Source of the DNA: Rhodobacterales bacterium UBA7416
Lineage (GTDB): Bacteria > Pseudomonadota > Alphaproteobacteria > Rhodobacterales > Rhodobacteraceae
DNA length: 27,862 nt
Reading direction: 5' to 3'
NCBI GenBank assembly: GCA_002469545.1
Contig: DKMK01000074.1
Coordinates: 1 to 27,862, forward strand
Of this stretch, positions 1 to 7,564 are shown in pieces. Every line of letters starts with the position of its first letter. Position 1 is the first letter of the stretch. The notes below the pieces were generated by a model. The model had not been told where the DNA came from and made no database searches. It saw only the letters and a list, made by a program, of their open reading frames with translations. Position numbers and translations under genes: made by a program.

Positions 1-797
1 ATCGGTTCGGAAACCAAAGCTTGTAAGGCCACTGATTCCATCGGCAAACGGAAACCAGCCATTTCGGCCAGATGCCCAGAATTACCCGCAACCAAAATGC
101 CCAACTTCTTACACTTGATATCGCCCTTGGATGTCTGAACACCCGTCACCTTGCCACGCGACTGTTTTACACCAGTCACTTCGCATTGCTGAATGATATC
201 CATGCCCATGTCGGAACATGCACGCGCATAGCCCCAAGCAACCGCATCATGGCGTGCAGTCCCCGCGCGTGATTGCCACAAAGCACCCAATACAGGGTAA
301 CGTGGGCCAGACAATTCGATGATTGGGCATAATTCTTTGACGCGTTGTGGGCCGATGTATTCTGTTTTAACGCCCTGCAACGCATTTGCGTGCGCAGTGC
401 GTTTGTAGCCACGAATTTCAGCTTCTGTTTGGGCCAACATCATCACGCCGCGTGGGCTGAACATAACATTGTAGTTCAAATCTTGTGACATCGTTTCATA
501 CAATCCACGCGCTTTTTCATAAATCGCCGCCGATGGGTCTTGCAAATAATTGGAACGGATAATCGTTGTATTACGCCCCGTGTTACCACCGCCCAGCCAA
601 CCTTTTTCGATGATCGCCACATTGGTGATGCCGAAATTTTTGCCCAGATAATACGCCGTTGCCAATCCATGCCCACCGGCACCGACGATCACAACATCGT
701 ATTCTTTTTTCATCTCTGGTTTGGCCCATGCGCGCTCCCAGCCCTGATGATATGTCAGTGCATTTTTAGCGATGGCAAAAGCGGAATAGCGTTTCAT
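1..797 (-). CDS. soxB: Sarcosine oxidase beta subunit, 3' part outside the window
   Basis: The gene runs off the left edge; 265 codons are visible of a family length near 415. The product is the FAD/FMN flavoprotein subunit of heterotetrameric sarcosine oxidase, which demethylates sarcosine to glycine, passing the one-carbon unit to tetrahydrofolate and electrons to oxygen. A dinucleotide-binding motif VGAGGHG lies at about residues 38-44 after a beta strand, as expected for FAD. The segment RHDAVAWGYARA includes H183, which matches the histidine that carries covalent FMN in this family. The visible part ends in a typical LQALVSEP stretch. The ATG at 797-795 follows a weak AAAGGT ribosome site. 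The other sox genes (soxD, soxA, soxG) would be expected further left, but this cannot be checked here. The next gene, ccmI, is divergent. Confidence 0.93.
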   Translation of the reverse strand, partial: MKRYSAFAIAKNALTYHQGWERAWAKPEMKKEYDVVIVGAGGHGLATAYYLGKNFGITNVAIIEKGWLGGGNTGRNTTIIRSNYLQDPSAAIYEKARGLYETMSQDLNYNVMFSPRGVMMLAQTEAEIRGYKRTAHANALQGVKTEYIGPQRVKELCPIIELSGPRYPVLGALWQSRAGTARHDAVAWGYARACSDMGMDIIQQCEVTGVKQSRGKVTGVQTSKGDIKCKKLGILVAGNSGHLAEMAGFRLPMESVALQALVSEP

Positions 798-1014
798 GTG
801 GGTTTACCTTTAACAAGCGAATGGAACCTTTTCGCCAATTTCACAAATTTTACCAAGGAGTCCAGCGGCAATCCTGCGCCAAATCACGACATTCGTCGTT
901 TTTTGCAGGCTAAGATTTGGATATTTGCACAAAGTAAAGTGATGGGGTGCGGCGTAATTAACGCTACCCTTTGGATCGCCTGACAGTTAGTTATTGCGTG
1001 AAGAGGATTTTGGT
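798..1014. other. Divergent intergenic region soxB/ccmI
   Basis: This 217-base gap separates soxB (minus) from ccmI (plus), so it must hold promoters for both directions. I see no convincing -35/-10 pair. The only structure is a small hairpin at 886-899 followed by T residues, listed separately. Short ORFs in the gap have no coding-like character. Confidence 0.5.
886..904 (+). terminator. Small hairpin with T-run, possible weak terminator
   Basis: ACGAC (886-890) and GTCGT (895-899) form a 5-bp stem around the loop ATTC, followed by TTTTT at 900-904. It points in the plus direction, away from any gene that ends there. It could stop antisense transcription from the soxB side or act in the ccmI leader. 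The stem is short, so chance is possible. Confidence 0.3.
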
Positions 1015-2211
1015 ATGGTTTGGATCATCGGCGCAGTTGCCTGTTTAATTTCGATAGTTGTCATTGTGCGACCCATTTTGGCGCCCAAAAACGTGGAGAT
1101 AGGCGCAGGTGCCAAGGACTTGGCGTTGTACAAAGATCAGCTCCGAGAAGTCGAAAGCGATTTAGCACGTGGTGTATTAAGCGACGACGACGCTGGCGCG
1201 GCGCGTTTGGAAATTTCACGCCGCATTTTGGCCGCAGATAAACGCGCCCAAGCAGAAGATGGCGGCGCAATCGCGCCAAAGCGTGCAAATCAGATATTGG
1301 CAGGATTAGTGGCCATCACAGTACTGGGTGGTAGTTTGGGTGTTTACGCGTCCCTTGGACAGCCTTACATGCCCGATCGCCCCTTGGTTATGCGATTGTC
1401 AGAATTAAAAGCAGCGCGCGCAAACCGCCCCAACCAAGACCAAGCAGAAGAGCGCGTTGGTGATGTGGCTGTTGATGTGGCGCCTGAATACGTAAAACTG
1501 GTTGAACAGTTGCGCGGCGCCGTGGCTCAAAATCCAAATGACGAAAAAGGGTTGCGTTTGTTGGCCTTGCACGAATTTCGTTTGGGAAAATACAGCGCCG
1601 CACGCAAAGCGCAGGGTAAAATTATGGAATTGGTGGGCGATAATGCCATCGCCAAAGATTATTCAGATTTCGCAGAGGTCATGATTGTCGCCGCCAACGG
1701 CTATGTTTCACCGCAGGCCGAGCTGGCGTTAAGCCGCGCATTAAAAGCCGATCCAACAGATGGGCGTTCGCGGTATTATTCTGGTCTGGCGTTGATTCAA
1801 AACGGTCGTGCCGATGTGGCGCATCGTTTGTGGTCAGGCTTGTTGGCAGAAGGCCCTGCAAGCGCACCGTGGATACCATTGATCAACGCGCAAATCGGTG
1901 ATGTGGCACGTGCGGCAGGTATTGAAACCGCCCCTGGCCCCGATGCCGCAGATGTCGCCGCGGCGGCAGATATGTCAGACACCGACCGTCAGGATATGAT
2001 CCGTGGCATGGTTGAAGGTTTGGGCGAACGTCTGGCCACCGAAGGCGGCAGTGCCGATGAATGGGCGCGTTTGATCCGCGCACTGGGTGTGTTGGGCGAA
2101 ACAGGTCGCGCATCCGCAATCTGGAAAGAGGCCCAAGGCGTTTTTGCAGGCAAGCAAGACGCATTGGCCACCCTACACGCAGCGGCCCAAGCGGCAGAGG
2201 TTGCGAATTGA
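1015..2211 (+). CDS. ccmI: c-type cytochrome biogenesis protein CcmI
   Basis: CcmI is the membrane-anchored apocytochrome c chaperone of the Ccm system I haem-ligation complex. It holds the C-terminal part of apocytochrome c for CcmF/CcmH. Two membrane segments are visible (about 2-20 and 94-115), separated by a cytoplasmic loop holding the family signature YKDQLREVESDL and a following basic stretch. A long periplasmic domain of TPR-like helices (about 155-395) follows. The length of 398 aa fits Rhodobacterales CcmI. The reading frame is open from a TTG at 994, but ATG 1015 is chosen because AGAGG lies just upstream and translation then starts directly with the first membrane helix. Its stop overlaps the ruvX start by 4 bases. 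The other ccm genes are not in this window. Confidence 0.93.
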   Translation: MVWIIGAVACLISIVVIVRPILAPKNVEIGAGAKDLALYKDQLREVESDLARGVLSDDDAGAARLEISRRILAADKRAQAEDGGAIAPKRANQILAGLVAITVLGGSLGVYASLGQPYMPDRPLVMRLSELKAARANRPNQDQAEERVGDVAVDVAPEYVKLVEQLRGAVAQNPNDEKGLRLLALHEFRLGKYSAARKAQGKIMELVGDNAIAKDYSDFAEVMIVAANGYVSPQAELALSRALKADPTDGRSRYYSGLALIQNGRADVAHRLWSGLLAEGPASAPWIPLINAQIGDVARAAGIETAPGPDAADVAAAADMSDTDRQDMIRGMVEGLGERLATEGGSADEWARLIRALGVLGETGRASAIWKEAQGVFAGKQDALATLHAAAQAAEVAN

Positions 2212-2678
2212 GCTATTACGACGACTTCATTGAGTTCGCTGCCGCAGTACCACGATACCAATCCATTTTGGGGTTGGATTTGGGTACAAAAACCATCGGT
2301 GTGGCGGTTTCAGACACTTTGTGGTCGATTGCTACACCGCGCGTCACCATCAAACGTAAGAAGTTTGGATTGGACGCAGACGCATTGGATGTGATCATAA
2401 AAAGCACAAACGCAGGTGGAATTGTTTTGGGATTACCCATGAACATGGACGGAAGTGAAGGCCCACGTTGCCAAGCAACGCGCGCATTCGTGCGCAATCT
2501 GGCCGCACGATGTGATCTGCCAATCGGGTACTGGGATGAACGCCTGTCATCTGTCGCCGCAGAACGTGCCATGCTAGAGGCCGACATGAGCCGCGCCAAA
2601 CGCGCTGTTGCCATCGACCACGTTGCCGCCAGCTATATCCTGCAAGGCGCATTAGATCGCATGGGGAACCTGCCATGA
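2208..2678 (+). CDS. ruvX: Putative pre-16S rRNA nuclease / Holliday junction resolvase RuvX (YqgF)
   Basis: This is an RNase H-fold nuclease of the YqgF/RuvX family, implicated in 5' maturation of 16S rRNA and also described as a Holliday junction resolvase. The motif GLDLGTKTIGVAVSD lies at about residues 22-36, with D24 as the first catalytic acidic residue. GLPMNMDGSEGPR, the DERLSS motif and a terminal DHVAASYIL follow, all in the family order. The product has 156 aa, which is usual. The only start that fits homolog length is TTG 2208, overlapping the ccmI stop (TTGA) with AGAGG at 2196-2200 upstream. An upstream ATG in the same frame lies deep inside ccmI and is rejected. Translation is probably coupled to ccmI and to the next gene (ATGA overlap). 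Confidence 0.93.
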   Translation: MSYYDDFIEFAAAVPRYQSILGLDLGTKTIGVAVSDTLWSIATPRVTIKRKKFGLDADALDVIIKSTNAGGIVLGLPMNMDGSEGPRCQATRAFVRNLAARCDLPIGYWDERLSSVAAERAMLEADMSRAKRAVAIDHVAASYILQGALDRMGNLP

Positions 2679-2905
2679 TGGATAACTTTGACGAAGTCTG
2701 GAAACGTGAAGAAGTCGAAAGCCCCTGTGTAAAGCTGTGCATCATCCACGAAGAAAGCGGATTGTGCATGGGGTGTTACCGTACCCGCCATGAAATTGCG
2801 GGCTGGTCACGGATGAGCGATGCTGAACGCAGTGAGCGGATGTTGCTACTGCCCGAACGCGCGCCTATGGTTAAGGGTGCACGACGTGGTGGACGTCGAC
2901 GGTGA
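2675..2905 (+). CDS. DUF1289 small cysteine-rich protein
   Basis: This is a 76-aa protein of the DUF1289 family, whose function is not established. The core is SPCVKLC, then GLCMGCYRT with four cysteines (C-x3-C and C-x2-C), followed by EIAGW. This is the family signature and suggests a bound metal or Fe-S centre (inference). The C-terminus is strongly basic (GARRGGRRR), which could suggest nucleic-acid contact. The start overlaps the ruvX stop as ATGA; a second ATG follows immediately at 2678, so the start is uncertain by one codon. Confidence 0.88.
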   Translation: MMDNFDEVWKREEVESPCVKLCIIHEESGLCMGCYRTRHEIAGWSRMSDAERSERMLLLPERAPMVKGARRGGRRR

Positions 2906-2906
2906 C

Positions 2907-3419
2907 ATGGATGATGCTACAGACTTAAACCCCAAATTTTCTCTAGTAATATGGTTACTTCTTCAAGCATGGGCTATCGCCTTAATTATAGTAGCTCTCA
3001 CTTACAGTATTCCTTTATTTATTTCGTTTATCTTCACGAATGGAACAGTCTCTGATTTATCAGAAAGCTTTTTTGGTGGATTATCGATGCTTTTCCTTAG
3101 CTTCGTCATTGGCGCTTTAATCAGTGTACCAATCTTCATATTGGCCGGAATTTTTGCGGTTTTTATTGCTAGTAAGTTGGCACGTCATCCTTGGGTAACG
3201 ACAATAGCAACATCACTTGTTGGAGTACCTTTATCGACCTTATATATATCAATAACCTTTAGCCCAAATTCTACCAGCCATTGGTACGATTATATCAACC
3301 CGTTTTTCAATAAAGAGTCAGCTTTCCTACACATAGCTTTTGCGGTATCCGCCGTATATTTCACCTTCAAGTTGCGTGCATTAAACCTAAGCATCCAAGG
3401 CCAACCTAAAGATGACTGA
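2907..3419 (+). CDS. Four-helix membrane protein, paralog A (unknown function)
   Basis: I do not recognise this 170-aa protein. It has about four hydrophobic segments (roughly 12-43, 57-88, 97-118 and 138-153), a short hydrophilic N-terminus and a charged tail. It is a paralog of the next gene: PKF at 9-11, VIWLLL at 14-19, AW at 21-22, a (H/N)PW motif near 93-96, and a C-terminal FK(L/M)R motif all match in register. The frame is open from 2820, but ATG 2907 is chosen because it lies one base after the DUF1289 stop and aligns with the start of the paralog. The gene is AT-rich: my hand count of 2941-3120 gives about 36% GC, against about 47% for 3481-3600 in the paralog. This suggests transfer, or long independent evolution before or after duplication. 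Confidence 0.75.
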   Translation: MDDATDLNPKFSLVIWLLLQAWAIALIIVALTYSIPLFISFIFTNGTVSDLSESFFGGLSMLFLSFVIGALISVPIFILAGIFAVFIASKLARHPWVTTIATSLVGVPLSTLYISITFSPNSTSHWYDYINPFFNKESAFLHIAFAVSAVYFTFKLRALNLSIQGQPKDD

Positions 3420-3912
3420 CCCAACCGTCATAAGCCCCAAATTCGACCACGTTATCTGGCTGTTGCTCAAAGCATGGGTGGTTGGCGTATTGGTCGTCGC
3501 CATTCTGATGGGCGTCATATTCACGATGGGCATCGACATGTCTTTAGAAACATCAACCGCGCTGAAGGTCGTCGTAACATTTATTATGGGCACTCTATTC
3601 CTACTGTTATCCGCAACCCTATTCACACTGCCCCTTGTCGTTATCGCAGGTATCTTAGCATACATCTTTCACGACAAAATTTGGCGCAACCCGTGGATCA
3701 CAACATGCGTCACACCAATCGTCGGGTTTGTGCTGTTTGAGCTGACAACTCAACTGTTCACGCGCCCATCTGATACCAGCATTCTCGATACACTGCGTAA
3801 TTCAATACTGACTCCAGAAGGCATCGCCATCCTAATAGCCCTAACGGCATCCGCTGGTTTTTACAGTTTCAAAATGCGGGTGGTGGTGTTGGAAATCGAA
3901 GTTAACAGTTAG
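3412..3912 (+). CDS. Four-helix membrane protein, paralog B (unknown function)
   Basis: This 166-aa integral membrane protein of unknown function is paralogous to the preceding gene. It shares PKF (9-11), VIWLLLKAW (14-22), NPW (93-95) and an FKMR motif near the C-terminus at equivalent positions. Hydrophobic segments lie at about 13-40, 52-85, 97-112 and 136-152. Its base composition is close to that of the housekeeping neighbours, unlike paralog A. The ATG overlaps the end of paralog A by 8 bases, so the two are probably made together. It is the last gene of the ccmI-ruvX operon, and the following gene is convergent. No catalytic motif is visible. Confidence 0.78.
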   Translation: MTDPTVISPKFDHVIWLLLKAWVVGVLVVAILMGVIFTMGIDMSLETSTALKVVVTFIMGTLFLLLSATLFTLPLVVIAGILAYIFHDKIWRNPWITTCVTPIVGFVLFELTTQLFTRPSDTSILDTLRNSILTPEGIAILIALTASAGFYSFKMRVVVLEIEVNS

Positions 3913-3984
3913 TTAGATTGAGATTATAAATACAATTCAAATACTTAACCCCATACCCACACGTGGACACCTCGCAAAGCCCCA

Positions 3985-4770
3985 TTACGGCGCATGCAAC
4001 CAATTCAACAAATCATCACCCCGCCAATAAGGTCGTAAATACGCAATCGCTCGCTCGGAATGTTCCGCCGACGCCCGCCACGGCCCCATCCCATGCAATG
4101 CCATGCGATGGGCCACATAACATTCGCCCTTCTTCGCCGTAATCTCGACCCGCTCACAGGTCTCAAAGATCCGCGCCCGGGTTTCCTGATAAATCGCAGT
4201 TAAATCCTGATCCGCCCAAACATCGGGATGTAGATCATTAAACGCCTGCTCCAACATATCTTGGAAAATCAAATGCGATCCTTCCCAAATGACGAACGGT
4301 GCCGCATCGGGCGGTGTATCCGATAATGGGATGCCCAAAATCACACCGTGAAATTCCTGATAAAACCGCCGTTTATCCGCACCAATCGGCTTTAGCCCAT
4401 CCAAATGCGCTGTGTCACGTTTTACACGATACCGAAATGATGCATCGGGTTCATCCGCATCTTGTAATGGATAATTCGGATAACAAATCGAAATTTGCCC
4501 CACTCCCCAATCATCAATACCGCCCATTTGATTGGCGCAAAAGTCCGCACCCTGCCCTGACAATTTTGCAGAACCATTGACCCGCCCTTGTGCATCATTG
4601 CCTAACACGTCTGCGCCCACAAACCATGTACCACCAGAGCGTAACCAATTCGCACAGTGAACGGGATCTTGCGCGACATCCTTGGCACGATCTGCCACGT
4701 GATCCGCCCATTGCGCGACAGCTACGTCATATGGAAACTTAACCCAGCCCGTGTGTGCAAAATCACCCAA
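3985..4770 (-). CDS. PhyH-like putative Fe(II)/2-oxoglutarate dioxygenase
   Basis: This 261-aa protein looks like a phytanoyl-CoA-dioxygenase-type enzyme, although overall similarity is modest. The expected elements appear in order: HLD at residues 122-124 (the HxD of the iron facial triad), WEGSH at 162-166 (the PhyH PGSH-like turn), a distal histidine at H226 in ALHG (H221 is an alternative), and R240 in SERAIAYLRP, placed to bind the 2-oxoglutarate carboxylate. The substrate is unknown. The start is TTG 4770, overlapping the stop of the TauE/SafE gene by 8 bases; no in-frame ATG lies near it, so the enzyme is probably translationally coupled to the permease. Roseobacters carry similar proteins usually called hypothetical. 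The iron/2OG assignment is inference from the motif pattern. Confidence 0.72.
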   Translation of the reverse strand: MGDFAHTGWVKFPYDVAVAQWADHVADRAKDVAQDPVHCANWLRSGGTWFVGADVLGNDAQGRVNGSAKLSGQGADFCANQMGGIDDWGVGQISICYPNYPLQDADEPDASFRYRVKRDTAHLDGLKPIGADKRRFYQEFHGVILGIPLSDTPPDAAPFVIWEGSHLIFQDMLEQAFNDLHPDVWADQDLTAIYQETRARIFETCERVEITAKKGECYVAHRMALHGMGPWRASAEHSERAIAYLRPYWRGDDLLNWLHAP

Positions 4771-5587
4771 AGAAAGCCTCGCGCAGCATATTTGATGCTA
4801 CGATAATCAAGAAAAACGCAAACACACGTTTCAGGGTTTTTACATTCAGCTTATGCGCCAAGGTGGCCCCCATAGGCGCGGTAATCATTGTCATCGAAAT
4901 CACCACCAAGAACGCGGCAATATTCACATATCCGACTGTCATCGGTGGCTTGCCTGCCACGGGTGGTTGAGCGATCAAAAACCCAATCGCACTGGGCAAT
5001 GCAATCGCCACGCCAAATCCCGCCGCCGTGGCAACAGCCTTGTGAATTGGAATGCGGTGCAGGGTCATGGTCGGCACTGCGAAACTGCCACCACCGATCC
5101 CCATCAGAACCGATAAAAATCCAATCACTGAACTGACAGAGGCACGAATGATCCCCGTCGGCATCGCCTCACCCAGATGCCAATCACTACGGCCAAATGC
5201 CATGTAAAAACCGACACAAATTCCCAGCACACCAAAGATCATCGTCAATGTATTCGACGGCAATTTCGCCGCGATCAACACGCCAACGACCGCGCCAATC
5301 ATTATACCAGGTGCCCAAGTTTTCAGGATATGCCAGTCGACTGATCCCTTTTTATTATGGCTCATCACTGATCGTACCGATGTAAATACGATGGTCGCCA
5401 ATGACGTCGCTACGCAAATCTGCATCAGTTGCGCATTGTCATAGCCAAGACCGCTAAATGCATAATAAAACGCTGGCACCAAAACGATGCCACCGCCGAC
5501 ACCCAGAAGGCCCGCCAAAACGCCTGCAAAGGCCCCGATGGCCAACAGCATAAATAATGTTGGCAGTAATGTTGAAATTTCTGGCAT
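4763..5587 (-). CDS. TauE/SafE family membrane permease
   Basis: This is a 274-aa integral membrane protein of the TSUP (TauE/SafE, formerly DUF81) family, which moves organosulfur or other small anions such as sulfite, sulfoacetate or organic acids across the inner membrane. The N-terminus carries the hallmark glycine-rich GLLGVGGGIVLVPAF at about 26-40, and the second half repeats it as LMGIGGGSFAVPTMTL, as expected for the internal duplication of the family. About eight hydrophobic segments are visible. GGAG lies just upstream of ATG 5587. It starts 25 bases after dusA and overlaps the dioxygenase gene. The substrate cannot be told from sequence; the coupled dioxygenase hints that both handle the same compound. 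Confidence 0.88.
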   Translation of the reverse strand: MPEISTLLPTLFMLLAIGAFAGVLAGLLGVGGGIVLVPAFYYAFSGLGYDNAQLMQICVATSLATIVFTSVRSVMSHNKKGSVDWHILKTWAPGIMIGAVVGVLIAAKLPSNTLTMIFGVLGICVGFYMAFGRSDWHLGEAMPTGIIRASVSSVIGFLSVLMGIGGGSFAVPTMTLHRIPIHKAVATAAGFGVAIALPSAIGFLIAQPPVAGKPPMTVGYVNIAAFLVVISMTMITAPMGATLAHKLNVKTLKRVFAFFLIIVASNMLREAFFG

Positions 5588-5612
5588 GGAATGCTCCGCT
5601 GTTTAAGCGAGC

Positions 5613-6611
5613 TTAATCCGCAAGCGCCCTGCGTTGCAATTCCAATGTGGCATTCAGCGCGGTTTCCAACACCTCAACCCCAGCGCCGGCGACATGCGCT
5701 TGGTCGGACAAGGTGCGTTTCCAAATACGTGCGCCCACTTGCCCTGCAAACAGCCCCAGCATGTGGCGCGTAATTTGGTTCACACGCCCACCATGATCCA
5801 GATGATTTTGAATATAGGGAAACATTCCGCGAATAACTTGCTCAGGCGTTTTCACAGGGCTGTCCACACCAAACAACGCATCCGCATGGGCCAGAATTTC
5901 CATCGGGTTATGATATGCAACACGCCCAATCATAGCTCCATCCAAACCTGCATCAATTTCTTTGCGCGCTGCATCAAAGGTTTGCAAGCCGCCGTTAATT
6001 ACAATTTCTAAATCAGGACGATCGCGTTTGATTTGATGGACCAAATCGTAATCCAACGGTGGCACATCGCGGTTTTGTTTGGGTGACAGCCCTTGCAACC
6101 ACGCCTTGCGTGCATGGACAGCAAAGGATTTTATACCGCGCGCAGAAACGGTTTCGATAAATTTCGGCAACACCTGATGCGGGTCTTGGTCATCCACACC
6201 AATACGGCATTTCACTGTGATTTCAGCACCCGTACTGGCATCCATCATCGCACTGACACAGTCCGCGACCAGTTCGGGTTCCTGCATTAAACAAGCGCCA
6301 AAACGTCCCGATTGCACACGATCAGATGGGCAGCCAATGTTGATATTTACTTCGTCATAACCAGCGTCGCATCCCATGCGCGTTGCGGTTGCCAATTGAT
6401 CGGGATCAGACCCACCAATTTGCAAAGCCACGGGATGTTCAGCAACGTTAAACGCCAACAAGCGATCAGCGTCACCGTGGATCAACGCAGGTGCCGTCAC
6501 CATTTCGGTATACAACAGAGTTTGCGACGAAATCAGCCGATGCAAATACCGGCAATGACGGTCCGTCCAATCCATCATGGGTGCAACACTTAAGACTCTG
6601 TTTATACTCAT
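5613..6611 (-). CDS. dusA: tRNA-dihydrouridine synthase A
   Basis: DusA is an FMN enzyme that reduces uridines 20 and 20a in the tRNA D-loop to dihydrouridine with NADPH. The N-terminal signature APMMDWTDRHCRYLHRL (about 10-26), VALQIGGSDP for FMN binding, and NINIGCPSDRVQ with C94 as the catalytic acid are all present. KCRIGVDD and the NGGLQT / GLDGAMIGR phosphate-binding segments follow. The product has 332 aa, normal for DusA. ATG 6611 follows an A-rich AAGAG stretch. The gene leads a probable minus-strand transcription unit with the TauE/SafE and dioxygenase genes, although a tRNA-modifying enzyme has no evident functional link to them. Confidence 0.95.
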   Translation of the reverse strand: MSINRVLSVAPMMDWTDRHCRYLHRLISSQTLLYTEMVTAPALIHGDADRLLAFNVAEHPVALQIGGSDPDQLATATRMGCDAGYDEVNINIGCPSDRVQSGRFGACLMQEPELVADCVSAMMDASTGAEITVKCRIGVDDQDPHQVLPKFIETVSARGIKSFAVHARKAWLQGLSPKQNRDVPPLDYDLVHQIKRDRPDLEIVINGGLQTFDAARKEIDAGLDGAMIGRVAYHNPMEILAHADALFGVDSPVKTPEQVIRGMFPYIQNHLDHGGRVNQITRHMLGLFAGQVGARIWKRTLSDQAHVAGAGVEVLETALNATLELQRRALAD

Positions 6612-6754
6612 TTTTTTCTCTTTTAGATCAGTGACTTACGCGTGTTCGATCTCACGTTTATATTTCTAATCACCTCCAAACAAGCTAAATCAGCGTATAT
6701 GGAGACGAATGGGCATCGCAGGTGTCTTATTTTAAAAATGGTATCTCAACTTAA

Positions 6755-7006
6755 CCTTTTGAAATATCAGTTGTTTTGGATAATATTAAGTTCCAAGTCG
6801 AAGCCGGAAAATTGACAAGTACAGACCTAATTTCGGCGATGCCCAAGGAACCGGCACAATCACATTTGCAGGATGAATTGGTATTCATGGTTATTAATCA
6901 CGAGCGGTTAAAGCGCCCATTTGGAGCTATTTAACTTAGAAGTCGTAAATCCAATATTGTTGCAGACTACTTCCTGCGTAGCTTGGCAGCTACCAAATAT
7001 AACCAC
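6755..7006 (+). pseudogene. Possible decayed ORF of unknown origin
   Basis: In one plus frame, codons from 6755 to the TAA at 6932-6934 give a mixed, protein-like composition (for example QVEAGKLTSTDLIS and VINHERLKRPFG). There is no ATG; TTG 6776 would give 52 residues. After the stop, the same frame continues with NIVADYFLRSLAATKYN before running into the end of the MarR gene on the other strand. I do not recognise a family. It may be a remnant of a displaced gene, or chance. The evidence is composition only. Confidence 0.25.
6978..6993 (-). terminator. Short inverted repeat downstream of the MarR gene
   Basis: GTAGCT (6978-6983) and AGCTAC (6988-6993) form a 6-bp stem with loop TGGC. It lies 14 bases beyond the MarR stop. 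In the minus direction no T-run follows, so it is at best a weak terminator or an RNA-end stabiliser. Confidence 0.3.
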
Positions 7007-7471
7007 CTAAAGGTCGTGTATATTTCTATTTTTCTTCACTTTATCAATCATATCAAGGAAGTCTTTTTTCTGTTTTTCGCTGATATTTGCAAGAAGCTTA
7101 TTTTCGATTTCAAGCACTTTTGGAACAATTTCAAGATAGGTGGTCACGCCAGCGTTCGTCAAAGAAAGCATCTTGCTGCGCCCGTCGTCGGAATTGGAAC
7201 TTGCGACCAGCCAGTCGCGTTCTTGCATACGTTTCACTGCGCGACTGACGGTGACTTTGCCCATGCTGGATAAGGTCACAATTTCATTCGCCGCTAACGT
7301 CTGATCTTTTCCCAAGATCGCCATACAGCGCCACTCTGCAGGAGACATATCGTAATCCAGCCGATAGGCAGATTGCACGGCACGGGTCACTTCGGCATAA
7401 AAGTCCCGGACCAAATACGGGAAAAAGCTATGCAGCTCAAATTCGCGATCTTTGTTGTTTTCTGTTGTCAC
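7007..7471 (-). CDS. MarR-family regulator, probably of the homogentisate operon
   Basis: This 154-aa winged-helix protein is of the MarR family. A dimerisation helix (about 12-35) is followed by the DNA-binding domain (about 42-110), with AEWRCMAIL, the recognition-helix region SSMGKVTVSRAVKRM and the wing DDGRSKMLSLT, then a C-terminal dimer helix. The start is GTG 7471, directly after an in-frame stop, so no longer form is possible. It is divergent from hmgA across 151 bases that carry a palindrome. This is the classical layout of a local repressor whose ligand is a pathway intermediate. Control of hmgA-maiA-fahA is inferred from position. Confidence 0.88.
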   Translation of the reverse strand: MTTENNKDREFELHSFFPYLVRDFYAEVTRAVQSAYRLDYDMSPAEWRCMAILGKDQTLAANEIVTLSSMGKVTVSRAVKRMQERDWLVASSNSDDGRSKMLSLTNAGVTTYLEIVPKVLEIENKLLANISEKQKKDFLDMIDKVKKNRNIHDL

Positions 7472-7519
7472 TTAGTACGCATCCAATTTTGGTTTCGTTT
7501 CACGACATTACCTGTTTTT

Positions 7520-7535
7520 AGTTTCAGTTGAAACT
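7520..7535. promoter_or_regulatory. Perfect 16-bp palindrome, likely MarR operator
   Basis: AGTTTCA-GT-TGAAACT has perfect 7-bp arms around a 2-base spacer in the MarR/hmgA divergent region. The size and symmetry suit a MarR dimer. It lies 49 bases upstream of the MarR start and 88 bases upstream of hmgA, so it could control both promoters. The assignment to this MarR protein is inference. Confidence 0.65.
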
Positions 7536-7548
7536 TCTTTCTTTAAGT

Positions 7549-7564
7549 GGCATCAAATGAAACT
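7549..7564. promoter_or_regulatory. Degenerate second copy of the operator palindrome
   Basis: GGCATCA-AA-TGAAACT has the same right arm as the 7520-7535 palindrome and matches four of seven bases in the left arm, with the same 2-base spacer. Centre-to-centre distance is 29 bases. GTTTC also occurs twice in direct repeat at 7492-7501. Together these suggest a multi-site operator region. Confidence 0.4.

Larger units (their letters stand above)
6612..7006. other. Long intergenic stretch upstream of dusA
   Basis: This 395-base gap between dusA and the MarR gene (both minus) is AT-rich and poor in features. It should hold the dusA promoter near its left end. On the plus strand, one frame from 6755 to 7006 looks coding-like but lacks a good start and is broken by TAA at 6932; it is listed as a pseudogene candidate. 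A short inverted repeat lies at 6978-6993. No RNA gene is seen. Confidence 0.5.

Noticed and set aside
823..920. 31-codon plus-strand ORF before ccmI
   Set aside because: No ribosome site and random-like composition; it overlaps the small hairpin at 886-904.
540..983. 147-codon plus-strand ORF opposite soxB
   Set aside because: It lies mostly antisense to a clear sarcosine oxidase gene with intact FAD and FMN motifs; the product has no recognisable features.
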